Of a stretch of DNA of 19,831 nt, positions 7,719 through 14,537 are shown one piece after another; position 1 is the first letter of the stretch, and every line of letters begins with the position of its first letter. A model generated the notes under the pieces. The model saw only the letters and a list, made by a program, of their open reading frames with translations, did no database searches and was not told the DNA's origin. The DNA comes from CAYTET01 sp964436975. Its GTDB lineage: Bacteria > Bacillota_I > Bacilli_A > Erysipelotrichales > Erysipelotrichaceae. Location of the stretch: NCBI GenBank assembly GCA_964436975.1, contig CAYTET010000040.1, forward strand, positions 1-19,831, written 5' to 3'. The translations under genes and the position numbers were made by a program.

Positions 7719-10607
7719 CAAACGATAGCGGATATTGCTGCCTTCACCCTGCTCAATAATGCGGGCGATTTCGCGGCGGACCATGACAAGATCATCCGGA
7801 TGCACTCCGGCCATGCAGTCATTGCCGTACAGGGCGGCCATTTCGGCCTGATTCATATTCAGCAGATTCTTAAGACCCTCACTGAAAAACAGCGGAACCG
7901 GCAGGCCGTCAGAGCGAACCTGCATCCGCACAAAGCCGCCGGGTATTCCGTCCATGATAGCCAGCTTTTCCTGGTTCTCACTGCTGATCTCCTCATTGGA
8001 GTCACGCCGGTTAATCAGAACATTGGCATAGTCACCCAAGGCGGTCAGACTGTCAAACTGACTCTGATGCTGCTTGGGATTATCAATTCCCAGAAAGCCG
8101 ATGACCCGGCCATTCTGCACCAGCGGCATGGCTTGCAGGGAAGTAATATTCTGGGCCTGCAGCAGTTCTTTTTCCTGCCGGTCCTCGTCAAGTCCGTCAA
8201 CCGAATCGATGGTGACAGAGCGGCGCTTGTCAAAAGCATGCAGCCAGTAGGGTATTTCATCCAGCGGCACATTCTGCAGCCGGGATTTTTCGGCCGTCAC
8301 ATTGGGAGCGCACAGTTCATAAGTATTGTTGACAACCTGTTTATGGTAATCAAACTCAAAGATGTAGCAGCGGTCAGCGGCAAAGTGATTCAGCACCCGG
8401 TCCAGCAGCATATTTATTCCGGCACTGGTGTTCTGCTGGTTGAGCAGTTCGTGGGCCACGCTTTCCAGAAACTGCAGCTGCTCGGTCGTTTCCTGTTTCT
8501 TCTGCTCGGCCAGCCGCTGCTCGGTGATGTTTTCATTGTTGCAGTAGATCAGTACGCGCGGGCCGGCTTTGGCTATTACCCGCATCGTCGAACGCAGGTA
8601 GGTCTTTTCGGCACAGCCCGGCAGATTGGTAAAGACAAAATCAAAAACCTTTTCCTCGCCGGCGCCGATCTTTTCGTTCAGCAGTTCGTCTAAAGCCTGC
8701 CGGCTGGCGGCATCCATATATTCGCTCCAGTTCAGTTTGAGCGCATCTTCCATGGTCATGCCGGCGCTGCCGATAACCTTGATATACTTGTCGTTGGCCC
8801 GGATCAGTTCGATCTTGCCGCTGTTGTATTCCAGAATGCAGGCCCCGCCCAGATAACTGTTGAACATCATCGTGTCAATGGATTCAGGGTTCCAGAAGTT
8901 ATTGTTGTTCAGATTATCGACTGTTTCAACGGCCGCCGTCACAAATTGTTTTTCACTGGCTGCGGCCAGCTTTTCATAGTCGGTCTGTGGCAGGGCACGG
9001 GAGTATAAATAGCCCTGCACCAGAAAACAGCCGATTGATTTCAAGAAATCAGCCTGCTGGCTGGTTTCCACCCCTTCGGCAATTACGGTCATATTGAGCC
9101 ATTTAGCCATCCGCACGATTGATTCAATAATACTGCCGCCGCGCTGGGATTCATTAGTGCTTTCCAAAAACTTCATATCCAGCTTTATTACCTGGGCCGG
9201 AACATCTTTCAGCGTATTGAGCGACGAATAGCCGCTGCCAAAGTCATCAATCTCCACAATAAAGCCCAGGGCAATCAGCCGCTTGACAACTTCAATGATC
9301 TGGCGGGTCCCCGTCGAGAAAGCCGACTCGGTTATTTCCAGCCGGAGCAGGCTGACCGGGACCTTGTATTTATCAATCAGATTGGAAAGTGTATCAATCA
9401 GATCTTCGCGGAAGGCATCATAGCGGGAGATATTGACGGATACAGGCAGCGGATTGCGGCCTTCGGCAATCCATTTATGCAGCATAGAGCAGGTCTGCTC
9501 CCAGATGTACTTATCCAATTCATAAACAAATCCGTTCTTTTCAAAAATGGGAACAAACACTCCTGGTGAAATCATCCCTTTTGTCGGATGCCGCCAGCGG
9601 GCCAGAGCCTCGGCCCCGACCAGATGGTCGAGGGCGTGATTATACTGTGGCTGGAACCATGCCTCAAATTCGCCTCTTTCCAAAGCCGGTTTCATGTCAT
9701 TGACAATCTGCTGCTGCAGCAGAAGATCATCGCGCATGGAATCAGAAAACTGGATGATGGTCTGATCATACAGTCCTTTTATCGAATCCTCAGCCAGGGA
9801 GGCGCGGTCATACATGGCACTTACGGAAAGGGACAGATCATCTATGATGTAGCGGCCGATGCTGAAAGCAATCGGCTGAATGGAGCCGTCCAGAACCGCC
9901 GCCTTTTTACGCAGCTCTTCAATTTCCTTTGAATTCATAAAACTGCACGGATAGACTATCGCAAAGTTATCAGCCATCATCCGGCAGCATAACCCGCCCG
10001 TCGCCTCAAAGCCTTCCTTGAAAACCTTGGCGATAAAGCGCAGCACGGTATCGCCCTTGGCCGTGCCGTACTGATCGTTAATGACCTTGAAATTATCAAT
10101 ATCAAAACAGGACATGACATAGTAGCCGGCCGGCTTGGCCGCAATCATCTCGGCTGCTTTTTCAAAAAAAGTATTGCGGTTGTAAAGGCCGGTCAGCCGG
10201 TCCCGCTGCAGTTCATTGATAGTGGCGGCATTTTCCCGCAGGTTGATGGCATTTTCAACCCGCTGCTTGATGATAGCCGGATTATAGGGCTTGGATACAT
10301 AGTCGCTGGCCCCCATTTTAAGAGCCTTTACTTCTGAAGCGTCCTCAGTCTGACCGGTTGTCACAATAACCGGAATCTGCTGCAGCCGGGTGGAGCTGTT
10401 CATCCGTTTAAGCACCGCAAAGCCGTCCATGACCGGCATGGAAAGATCCAGCAGCACGGCTGAAAGGCTCTGATAGTTATGCTCCATCACTTCTAAAGCC
10501 TCGATGCCGTCTTTGGCTTCGTATATTTCGTATTCGTCACAGAGAATTCTTCGCAGAATCTGGCGGTTTGTACTGATGTCATCAACAATCAGCAAAGACC
10601 TTTTCAT
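7716..10607 (-). CDS. REC-GGDEF(degenerate)-EAL-PAS-GAF-PAS c-di-GMP phosphodiesterase; ends at a premature-looking TAG
   Basis: A 963-residue protein. The receiver domain (1-123) has phosphoacceptor D54 in LLDLSMPVMDG. The following GGDEF domain (about 130-290) is degenerate, with MADNF at 211-215 in place of the motif, so it is probably not a cyclase but may bind GTP or regulate. The EAL domain (about 300-548) is complete by eye: E333-A-L, N392, E424, D454-D455, K475, E511 and the QGY near 531, so c-di-GMP hydrolysis is expected. PAS (about 578-695), GAF (about 710-868) and the start of another PAS (from about 880) follow. Translation then stops at TAG in the middle of that PAS, right after RYRL. 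The start is clear: AGGAGG 7 bases before ATG. The gene lies 53 bases after a small XRE gene. The receiver is the likely final acceptor of the phosphorelay encoded downstream. Confidence 0.88.
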   Translation of the reverse strand: MKRSLLIVDDISTNRQILRRILCDEYEIYEAKDGIEALEVMEHNYQSLSAVLLDLSMPVMDGFAVLKRMNSSTRLQQIPVIVTTGQTEDASEVKALKMGASDYVSKPYNPAIIKQRVENAINLRENAATINELQRDRLTGLYNRNTFFEKAAEMIAAKPAGYYVMSCFDIDNFKVINDQYGTAKGDTVLRFIAKVFKEGFEATGGLCCRMMADNFAIVYPCSFMNSKEIEELRKKAAVLDGSIQPIAFSIGRYIIDDLSLSVSAMYDRASLAEDSIKGLYDQTIIQFSDSMRDDLLLQQQIVNDMKPALERGEFEAWFQPQYNHALDHLVGAEALARWRHPTKGMISPGVFVPIFEKNGFVYELDKYIWEQTCSMLHKWIAEGRNPLPVSVNISRYDAFREDLIDTLSNLIDKYKVPVSLLRLEITESAFSTGTRQIIEVVKRLIALGFIVEIDDFGSGYSSLNTLKDVPAQVIKLDMKFLESTNESQRGGSIIESIVRMAKWLNMTVIAEGVETSQQADFLKSIGCFLVQGYLYSRALPQTDYEKLAAASEKQFVTAAVETVDNLNNNNFWNPESIDTMMFNSYLGGACILEYNSGKIELIRANDKYIKVIGSAGMTMEDALKLNWSEYMDAASRQALDELLNEKIGAGEEKVFDFVFTNLPGCAEKTYLRSTMRVIAKAGPRVLIYCNNENITEQRLAEQKKQETTEQLQFLESVAHELLNQQNTSAGINMLLDRVLNHFAADRCYIFEFDYHKQVVNNTYELCAPNVTAEKSRLQNVPLDEIPYWLHAFDKRRSVTIDSVDGLDEDRQEKELLQAQNITSLQAMPLVQNGRVIGFLGIDNPKQHQSQFDSLTALGDYANVLINRRDSNEEISSENQEKLAIMDGIPGGFVRMQVRSDGLPVPLFFSEGLKNLLNMNQAEMAALYGNDCMAGVHPDDLVMVRREIARIIEQGEGSNIRYRL

Positions 10608-10660
10608 AGCCGGGCCTCCTTGTGCGCTGCTGCTTGCTGCCGTCAGGCAGTCCTTTTTAA

Positions 10661-10870
10661 TCAGCGCTTTTCCGGGATAAACTCAACAATGTCTTCAATG
10701 CGGCAATCCAGAGCCGAGCAGATGCGGCACAGCACCTGGGTATTCACATTCCGGTCGTGGCCGAGCTGGGTCATGACATACGGACTTAAGCCGGCCTGCT
10801 CTTTTAATTCCTTTTTACGCATTCTCCGGTCAATCAGCAGTTTCCAAAGCCTCTTGTAGCTTACCTTCAT
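10661..10870 (-). CDS. Small XRE-family transcriptional regulator
   Basis: A 69-residue protein that is almost entirely one Cro/C1-type helix-turn-helix domain. It resembles the short HTH_26 (YozG-like) group: KRLWKLLIDRRMRKKEL, then a recognition helix region around SPYVMTQLGHDR, and the typical ending CSALDCRIEDIVEF. I chose the ATG at 10870, which begins the conserved domain at MKVSYKRLW, over an in-frame start at 10933; a GAGG about 12 bases upstream is a weak ribosome site. It is the first gene of the signalling cluster and lies 53 bases before the EAL protein gene, so it probably autoregulates and controls that cluster. The operator is not identified. Confidence 0.75.
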   Translation of the reverse strand: MKVSYKRLWKLLIDRRMRKKELKEQAGLSPYVMTQLGHDRNVNTQVLCRICSALDCRIEDIVEFIPEKR

Positions 10871-10937
10871 ATTGTTATTTCGCCTCGGTGGTTCCTTTTC
10901 AATTGTTAGGGCAGATCCGGTGTATTCTTTCACGCAT

Positions 10938-10966
10938 ATAATGTCCTAAATTTAATAAATAATCAA
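10938..10966 (-). promoter_or_regulatory. Candidate proximal promoter of the signalling cluster
   Basis: On the minus strand TTGATT (10961-10966) and CATTAT (10938-10943) are separated by 17 bases, upstream of the small XRE gene. Both hexamers match the sigma-A consensus at four of six positions. It is an alternative to, or a second start beside, the promoter at 11001-11030. Confidence 0.3.
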
Positions 10967-11000
10967 TATTTTTGTATCGATTTAACATAATTATTGCCCT

Positions 11001-11030
11001 ATTATATGCTAAATATGCATTTTACAACAA
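11001..11030 (-). promoter_or_regulatory. Candidate distal sigma-A promoter of the signalling cluster
   Basis: On the minus strand a perfect TATAAT (11001-11006) lies 18 bases after TTGTTG (11025-11030) in a markedly AT-rich stretch (about 10935-11060) that contrasts with the GC-richer genes around it. It would give a leader of about 120 bases before the XRE gene. The -35 match is only fair. Confidence 0.4.
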
Positions 11031-11077
11031 CATATTTCAATCTGGCGCATAAATACTAAAAACAGCCCGGGGCACAG

Positions 11078-11113
11078 AAAAACCGCCGGCTCTATTCGCA
11101 TAGACTCCGGCGG
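11078..11113 (-). terminator. Rho-independent terminator after the QueD-like gene
   Basis: On the minus strand CCGCCGG and CCGGCGG form a 7-bp GC-rich stem, extended after a small bulge by TCTAT pairing with ATAGA, and followed directly by TTTTT. It lies about 50 bases after the QueD-like stop codon and before the promoter region of the signalling cluster, so it insulates the two units. Confidence 0.8.
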
Positions 11114-11118
11114 CTCTG

Positions 11119-11143
11119 ATCAGGCCAGAACAGCTGGCCTGAT
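11119..11143 (-). repeat. Perfect 10-bp inverted repeat (hairpin) just after the QueD-like gene
   Basis: ATCAGGCCAG and CTGGCCTGAT form a perfect 10-bp stem with a 5-base loop. No T-run follows it on either strand. It stands between the QueD-like stop codon and the terminator at 11078-11113, giving two hairpins in tandem. It could stabilise the mRNA 3' end, help termination, or be a protein-binding dyad. Confidence 0.7.
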
Positions 11144-11163
11144 TCAATAATTAATTGTTTGTA

Positions 11164-11730
11164 TTACTGTTTGCGGTAGCCGCATTTAGGGCAGACGCCG
11201 TTTTCATCCAGGGCGATGCCGCACAGCGGGCAGCGTTCAATCGATTTGCCGGCTGCATACTCCTGGATGGCAGCGTTGACACCGCTGGTGAAGGTCAGCT
11301 TGACGATATTCAGTTTGTCCTTGAGCAGATCATAGACAATCTTGATCATTCCTTCGACCGTCATCGTTTCCTTGGTGACGACCAGCCGGCATTCCGGATA
11401 AGCGGTGGCAAGCTCTGTTTTAAAGGCTTCACCCTTCATCGTGTTGGTCGGTGCGCCGTTTCTGATGCCCTGCTTTTCATAAACATCCAGCAGAGCCGGC
11501 AGCAGCGGATCATCCTGGCGCAGGATAGTGGCATGATCGAAGTTCTTCAGCACATCCCAGGCCGTTTTCTGAATCTCGTTGCAGGGAAAAACCATATTTA
11601 CCCCGGCGTTGATGGTATCTTCGACTTCAATAGTCAGATGACCGGTATGGCCGTGCAGGTACTGGGCTTCACCCTTGAAGTTGTAAAAGCGATGCGCATA
11701 CTGTAAATCCAGATTAGCAATACTTCTCAT
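11164..11730 (-). CDS. QueD/6-pyruvoyl-tetrahydropterin synthase-like protein with C-terminal zinc ribbon
   Basis: A 188-residue protein of the PTPS/QueD (T-fold) family. The three zinc-binding histidines are present, H13 in YAHRF and H26 and H28 in HGHTGH. The Asp-His pair is seen as D65-H66 (FDHATIL) and the substrate-anchoring Glu as E126 (MTVEGM). The catalytic Cys that QueD carries four residues before HGH is not there (A22); E21 is adjacent, and Glu substitutes for Cys in the PTPS-III type as I recall it. A C-terminal extension carries a zinc ribbon, CPLC at 167-170 and CPKC at 180-183. The protein is longer than the usual 120-150 residues. AGGAGG lies 6 bases before the ATG. It follows the PerR-like gene by 56 bases, probably in one operon; no other queuosine or folate gene is nearby, so the product and substrate are uncertain. 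Confidence 0.8.
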   Translation of the reverse strand: MRSIANLDLQYAHRFYNFKGEAQYLHGHTGHLTIEVEDTINAGVNMVFPCNEIQKTAWDVLKNFDHATILRQDDPLLPALLDVYEKQGIRNGAPTNTMKGEAFKTELATAYPECRLVVTKETMTVEGMIKIVYDLLKDKLNIVKLTFTSGVNAAIQEYAAGKSIERCPLCGIALDENGVCPKCGYRKQ

Positions 11731-11786
11731 AATAAGCCTCCTTTTGCGAATTTAGTTTCCTACGGACTTTCAGCCGTATTATCGCC

Positions 11787-12185
11787 TTATTTATGCTTGG
11801 TTCCTTCTTTGAGACACTGCGGGCAAACGCCCTGGAAGATGATGTCGCAGTCATTAAACTTAAATCCCTGCTTATCTTTTATGCGGTCGATCATATCGCC
11901 GATTACATCCATTTTGACATCATACAGCCGGCCGCATTTTTCACAGCGGATGTGATAATGCTTCTGGCTGATATGGTCGAAGCGGTCAGCACCCTGCGGT
12001 ATGGCCAGTTTGCGGATTGCGCCCTGGCTGGCCAGCCGGTTTAAATTCCGGTAGACCGTTGCCCGGCTGATATGGGGATAATCCTGGCGGATCCGGTCAT
12101 ATACTTCATCAGCGGTCGGATGGTCGGCCAGCTGGCAGACAGCATTTAATACCATATCGGCTTGAATAGTCTGACGGGTGCTCAT
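11787..12185 (-). CDS. perR: Fur-family regulator, PerR-like peroxide sensor
   Basis: A 132-residue Fur-family repressor. The N-terminal winged helix contains HPTADEVY and SRATVYRNLNRL. Two CxxC pairs (C81/C84 and C121/C124) form the structural zinc site. The regulatory metal ligands known from Bacillus subtilis PerR all have counterparts here: H22 (in DHPTAD), D70 (RFDH), H76 and H78 (HYH) and D89 (LYDV). This set, with Asp in the RFD position, favours PerR over Fur or Zur. PerR represses peroxide defence genes and is inactivated by iron-catalysed oxidation of its His ligands. The gene has its own promoter with an overlapping possible Per box (12217-12231), and a QueD-like gene follows in the same direction. 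A general Fur-family assignment is near certain; the PerR subtype is likely. Confidence 0.85.
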   Translation of the reverse strand: MSTRQTIQADMVLNAVCQLADHPTADEVYDRIRQDYPHISRATVYRNLNRLASQGAIRKLAIPQGADRFDHISQKHYHIRCEKCGRLYDVKMDVIGDMIDRIKDKQGFKFNDCDIIFQGVCPQCLKEGTKHK

Positions 12186-12224
12186 AGTGTTTTTACCTTA
12201 TCGATATCTTATCCTATTAAGAAT

Positions 12225-12251
12225 ATTATATCATTACTGTAAATATGTCAA
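12225..12251 (-). promoter_or_regulatory. perR promoter with overlapping Per-box-like dyad
   Basis: On the minus strand a perfect TTGACA (12246-12251) and perfect TATAAT (12225-12230), the latter with an extended -10 TGA, are spaced by 15 bases, slightly short. The plus-strand 15-mer at 12217-12231 agrees at 11 of 15 positions with the B. subtilis Per box (TTATAATNATTATAA type) and covers the -10, which would suit autorepression by PerR. Confidence 0.65.
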
Positions 12252-12275
12252 TACCCTTACCGCGGCCGACGGTCC

Positions 12276-12303
12276 AAAAAAGCCGGCCCCTTCGGACCGG
12301 CTT
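12276..12303 (-). terminator. Rho-independent terminator after the LPF-repeat gene
   Basis: On the minus strand AAGCCGGTCC and GGGCCGGCTT form a 10-bp stem (one G-T pair) around a GAAG loop, followed by a run of T. It lies 14 bases after the stop codon of the repeat protein gene and separates it from perR. Confidence 0.85.
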
Positions 12304-12316
12304 ATCTGAAACACCG

Positions 12317-13228
12317 TTATTTATCATCCCGCCCGCTGTTACGGAACATATTCTTCAAAGCTTCCATCGCCGGCTTGATGCTGCTGACCGCTTCATCAAC
12401 CGCCTGATCAGCCTGCCGGCGGATCGTAGCGGGCTGTTCTGAATCATCCGGAGCAGATTCAGATTGTTTTTCTTCCGGATGGCCATCGCTGAATATTCCG
12501 CTGAGGCTGTTGCTGATTGTCTGATTGACATACTGGCTGATCTGCTGGCCCAGCTGGCCGCCATCATCAAGGATAAAGGTCTGGCGGCGGTGCTTCTTTT
12601 TGCCGGACCGCTTTGATTCATCGGCGGTATAGGGCTGACCGGTAGCATGGCAGAAGATCATTTTGATGTCATCATCATCCATGTACTGGTACAGGGAGTC
12701 AATATCCAAAGACTTGTCGATGTCGCCCTGACAGTAGGCCTGGGCCAGCTTATGCATGCAGTCTTCCGAGACAAAGGGCAGAAAGCGGCGATAATCCTGA
12801 CCCTGGGCCGCGGCCTGCAGAAAGGCCTGGTCAACCAGCTCTTCATCATCCATAAACGGCAGCAGGGCGGTCAGATCAAGACCGGCCAGCTGGCCGTCGA
12901 GGGCTTTCCTAAACAATTTGGCGACCGTTTCTTCATCCATGAAGGGCAGCATGTACTTCAGATCAGCGCCATGGCCCTTTTCCAGATCCTGGTCAACCAT
13001 TCGGTCGAGGGTTTCATCGTCGACAAACGGCAGCAGGGCTTTATAGTTGCCGCCGCGTTTGACTTCGGCCAGAAACAGTTCGTTTACCTTGTCATCATCC
13101 AGAAAGGGAGCCAGGGCAGCCGCGCTCAAGCCCTGATACTGACCGTCGCCGGAAGCTATTATGGCATCAGCCAGCTGGTCAAGTTCGTCTTCATCCAGAA
13201 ATGGCAGCATTGTTTTCAGTTTTGGCAT
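12317..13228 (-). CDS. Acidic helical-repeat protein with seven LPF-D/E repeats, function unknown
   Basis: A 303-residue soluble protein I do not recognise as a named family. Residues 1-195 hold seven copies of a 26-32 residue repeat, each with a core like LLPFMDDEEL and a following helix. The PF (or QY in the last) dipeptides fall at 9, 41, 67, 95, 124, 151 and 181. A basic stretch (about 206-215, KRSGKKKHRR) then separates the repeats from an amphipathic region (about 216-245) and a polar tail with a final helix (about 270-295). There is no signal peptide or membrane segment. The start is unusually well supported: an almost full anti-ribosome match, AAGGAGGTGA, lies 6 bases before the ATG, although the start overlaps the upstream XRE gene by 38 bases. 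Context suggests a partner or effector of that regulator. The solenoid shape suggests protein binding, but this is inference. Confidence 0.8.
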   Translation of the reverse strand: MPKLKTMLPFLDEDELDQLADAIIASGDGQYQGLSAAALAPFLDDDKVNELFLAEVKRGGNYKALLPFVDDETLDRMVDQDLEKGHGADLKYMLPFMDEETVAKLFRKALDGQLAGLDLTALLPFMDDEELVDQAFLQAAAQGQDYRRFLPFVSEDCMHKLAQAYCQGDIDKSLDIDSLYQYMDDDDIKMIFCHATGQPYTADESKRSGKKKHRRQTFILDDGGQLGQQISQYVNQTISNSLSGIFSDGHPEEKQSESAPDDSEQPATIRRQADQAVDEAVSSIKPAMEALKNMFRNSGRDDK

Positions 13229-13679
13229 GACGGGTCACCTCCTTTTTTAAATAGTTTATTTCGTCACTGGTAAGTTTTTCCTTAAGCCGGACCGCATCAG
13301 CGTGCAGCCGGCCTTCCTTGAGGGCTTTCAGCAGCACGAGCCTCTCTTCGGCCGAGAACTGGTCGAATACCTCTGCCAGATCCACTGTCATAGTCTGGTC
13401 AATGATGCTTCTGATGACATACAGCCGGTCATGACCGGCAAAAATATCGGCGCTGTCAGCGGTCACAGCCGCATTCAGACAGAGCACTTCTTCAAAAGAG
13501 GTATGAAAGATTTTGCACAGTTCCACCAGATTATCGATGGAAGGCATCGTCTGCCCCAGCTCCCAGCGGGAAACCGCCTGCCGGGAAACATACAGCGTTT
13601 CAGCGATCTGATCCTGATTCAGACCGCGGTCAACCCGCAGTTGATGGATTTTGGCGCCGACCGCCTGACAGTCCAGCAT
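13191..13679 (-). CDS. XRE-family transcriptional regulator with C-terminal helical extension
   Basis: A 162-residue protein. Residues about 7-62 are a Cro/C1-type helix-turn-helix domain (KIHQLRVDRGLNQDQIAETL, then VSRQAVSRWELGQTMPSIDNL). The remaining 100 residues are helical and acidic, with FSAEERLVLLKALKEGRL and LTSDEINYLKK near the end, which may mediate dimerisation. The ATG at 13679 is chosen over an upstream in-frame start at 13739 because AGGAGG lies 8 bases before it and the domain starts there. The 3' end overlaps the start of the LPF-repeat gene by 38 bases, so the two are co-transcribed and probably translationally coupled. It is divergent from rsmG across a region of about 126 bases, where autoregulation and control of the segregation operon would both be possible. 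A possible extended -10 (TGA TATAGA) for this gene lies about 30 bases upstream of its start. Confidence 0.82.
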   Translation of the reverse strand: MLDCQAVGAKIHQLRVDRGLNQDQIAETLYVSRQAVSRWELGQTMPSIDNLVELCKIFHTSFEEVLCLNAAVTADSADIFAGHDRLYVIRSIIDQTMTVDLAEVFDQFSAEERLVLLKALKEGRLHADAVRLKEKLTSDEINYLKKEVTRHAKTENNAAISG

Positions 13680-13787
13680 AGGCCTTACCTCCTTTGTCTG
13701 TCTATATTCTATATCAGCACCGGCGGTTAATGCACGCAATCGCTGATTGCGCCGGCTTTAATCAGATAGGCCGGTGCCGGCAAAGTT

Positions 13788-13796
13788 TGCTATAAT
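13788..13796 (+). promoter_or_regulatory. Extended -10 promoter of the rsmG-noc-parAB operon
   Basis: TGC followed by a perfect TATAAT (13791-13796) forms an extended -10 element. No good -35 hexamer sits 16-18 bases upstream. The start codon of rsmG is at 13806, only 9 bases after the -10, and no ribosome site lies between, so transcription would begin at or within a few bases of the ATG. Confidence 0.6.
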
Positions 13797-13805
13797 GGTA
13801 ATGCT

Positions 13806-14537
13806 ATGACTAAAAACACCTTTATAGAAGATCTGAAAGCATTAAACATATCCCTGTCACCGCTGCAGGCCGGTCAGTTTGACCAGTATGCCGCCCTGCT
13901 GCAGCAATGGAACGAGCGGATAAATCTGACCGCACTGACTTCGGAAAATGACATTTATGAAAAGCATTTCTATGACTGCCTTGCTGCCTACAGCCAGTCG
14001 GCTATTGCCGACGGCAGCCAGCTGTGCGATATCGGCTCCGGCGCCGGTTTTCCGGGTCTGCCTTATAAAATCATCAATCCCTCCCTGCAGGTAACCCTGC
14101 TGGAGCCAACCCAGAAGAAATGCCGCTTTTTACAGGCTGTAATCGACCAGCTGGGCCTGACCGGAATAACGGTAGTCAATCAGCGGGCGGAAGAACTGGC
14201 CGGCTGCCGGCGGCAGTGCTATGATATCGTCACGGCCCGGGCCGTGGCTCCCTTGAATATCTTATTGGAACTGAGTGCCCCGCTAACGGCCATCGGCGGC
14301 CGTTTTCTCGCCTTAAAGGGCGCCAATGCCGCCAGTGAACTGAGCAGTGATGAAAAAGTATATCAACTGCTGGGCCTGACTCTGACCTCTCAGATGGCCA
14401 GCCAGCTGTCTGATGGCAGCCGGCGCTGGCTGCTGGAGTTTACCAAAACCGCGCCGACCGACCGCCGCTATCCCCGGCCTTTTGGCCAGATCAAGAAAAA
14501 TCCGCTTTACCAGCCCCTTAAGGAGAACCATGTCTGA
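13806..14537 (+). CDS. rsmG: 16S rRNA (guanine527-N7)-methyltransferase RsmG
   Basis: A 243-residue SAM-dependent methyltransferase (RsmG/GidB) that modifies G527 of 16S rRNA in the ribosome. The N-terminal helices carry the family pattern LLQQWNERINLTAL. The SAM-binding loop is CDIGSGAGFPGLP (residues 74-86), and VTARAVAPL is the usual later motif. Length is normal for the family. The ATG at 13806 fits the family N-terminus, but there is no ribosome binding site before it and the promoter -10 is only 9 bases away. It opens the operon with noc, parA and parB, an order common in Firmicutes near the replication origin. Its 3' end overlaps the noc start by 8 bases. The usual upstream neighbours mnmE and mnmG are absent here. 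Confidence 0.95.
   Translation: MTKNTFIEDLKALNISLSPLQAGQFDQYAALLQQWNERINLTALTSENDIYEKHFYDCLAAYSQSAIADGSQLCDIGSGAGFPGLPYKIINPSLQVTLLEPTQKKCRFLQAVIDQLGLTGITVVNQRAEELAGCRRQCYDIVTARAVAPLNILLELSAPLTAIGGRFLALKGANAASELSSDEKVYQLLGLTLTSQMASQLSDGSRRWLLEFTKTAPTDRRYPRPFGQIKKNPLYQPLKENHV

Noticed and set aside
7800..8693. A 297-codon open frame on the plus strand
   Set aside because: It is the shadow of the EAL/GAF/PAS gene on the other strand: no ribosome site, no recognisable domain, and the minus-strand frame has clear motifs.
4801..9520. DnaA-box-like TTATCCA sequences suggesting an origin
   Set aside because: They are single imperfect matches scattered inside coding genes, with no cluster and no AT-rich unwinding region beside them.
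10871..11077. A c-di-GMP riboswitch in front of the signalling cluster
   Set aside because: The AT-rich leader region shows promoter-like elements but none of the conserved GEMM aptamer segments that I can recognise.
11731..11786. A preQ1 riboswitch before the QueD-like gene
   Set aside because: Only a 5-bp TACGG/CCGTA hairpin is present; the conserved preQ1 loop and A-rich tail are not seen.
12647..13273. A 208-codon plus-strand open frame
   Set aside because: It lies antisense to the repeat protein and only mirrors its repeats; no start signal or domain supports it.
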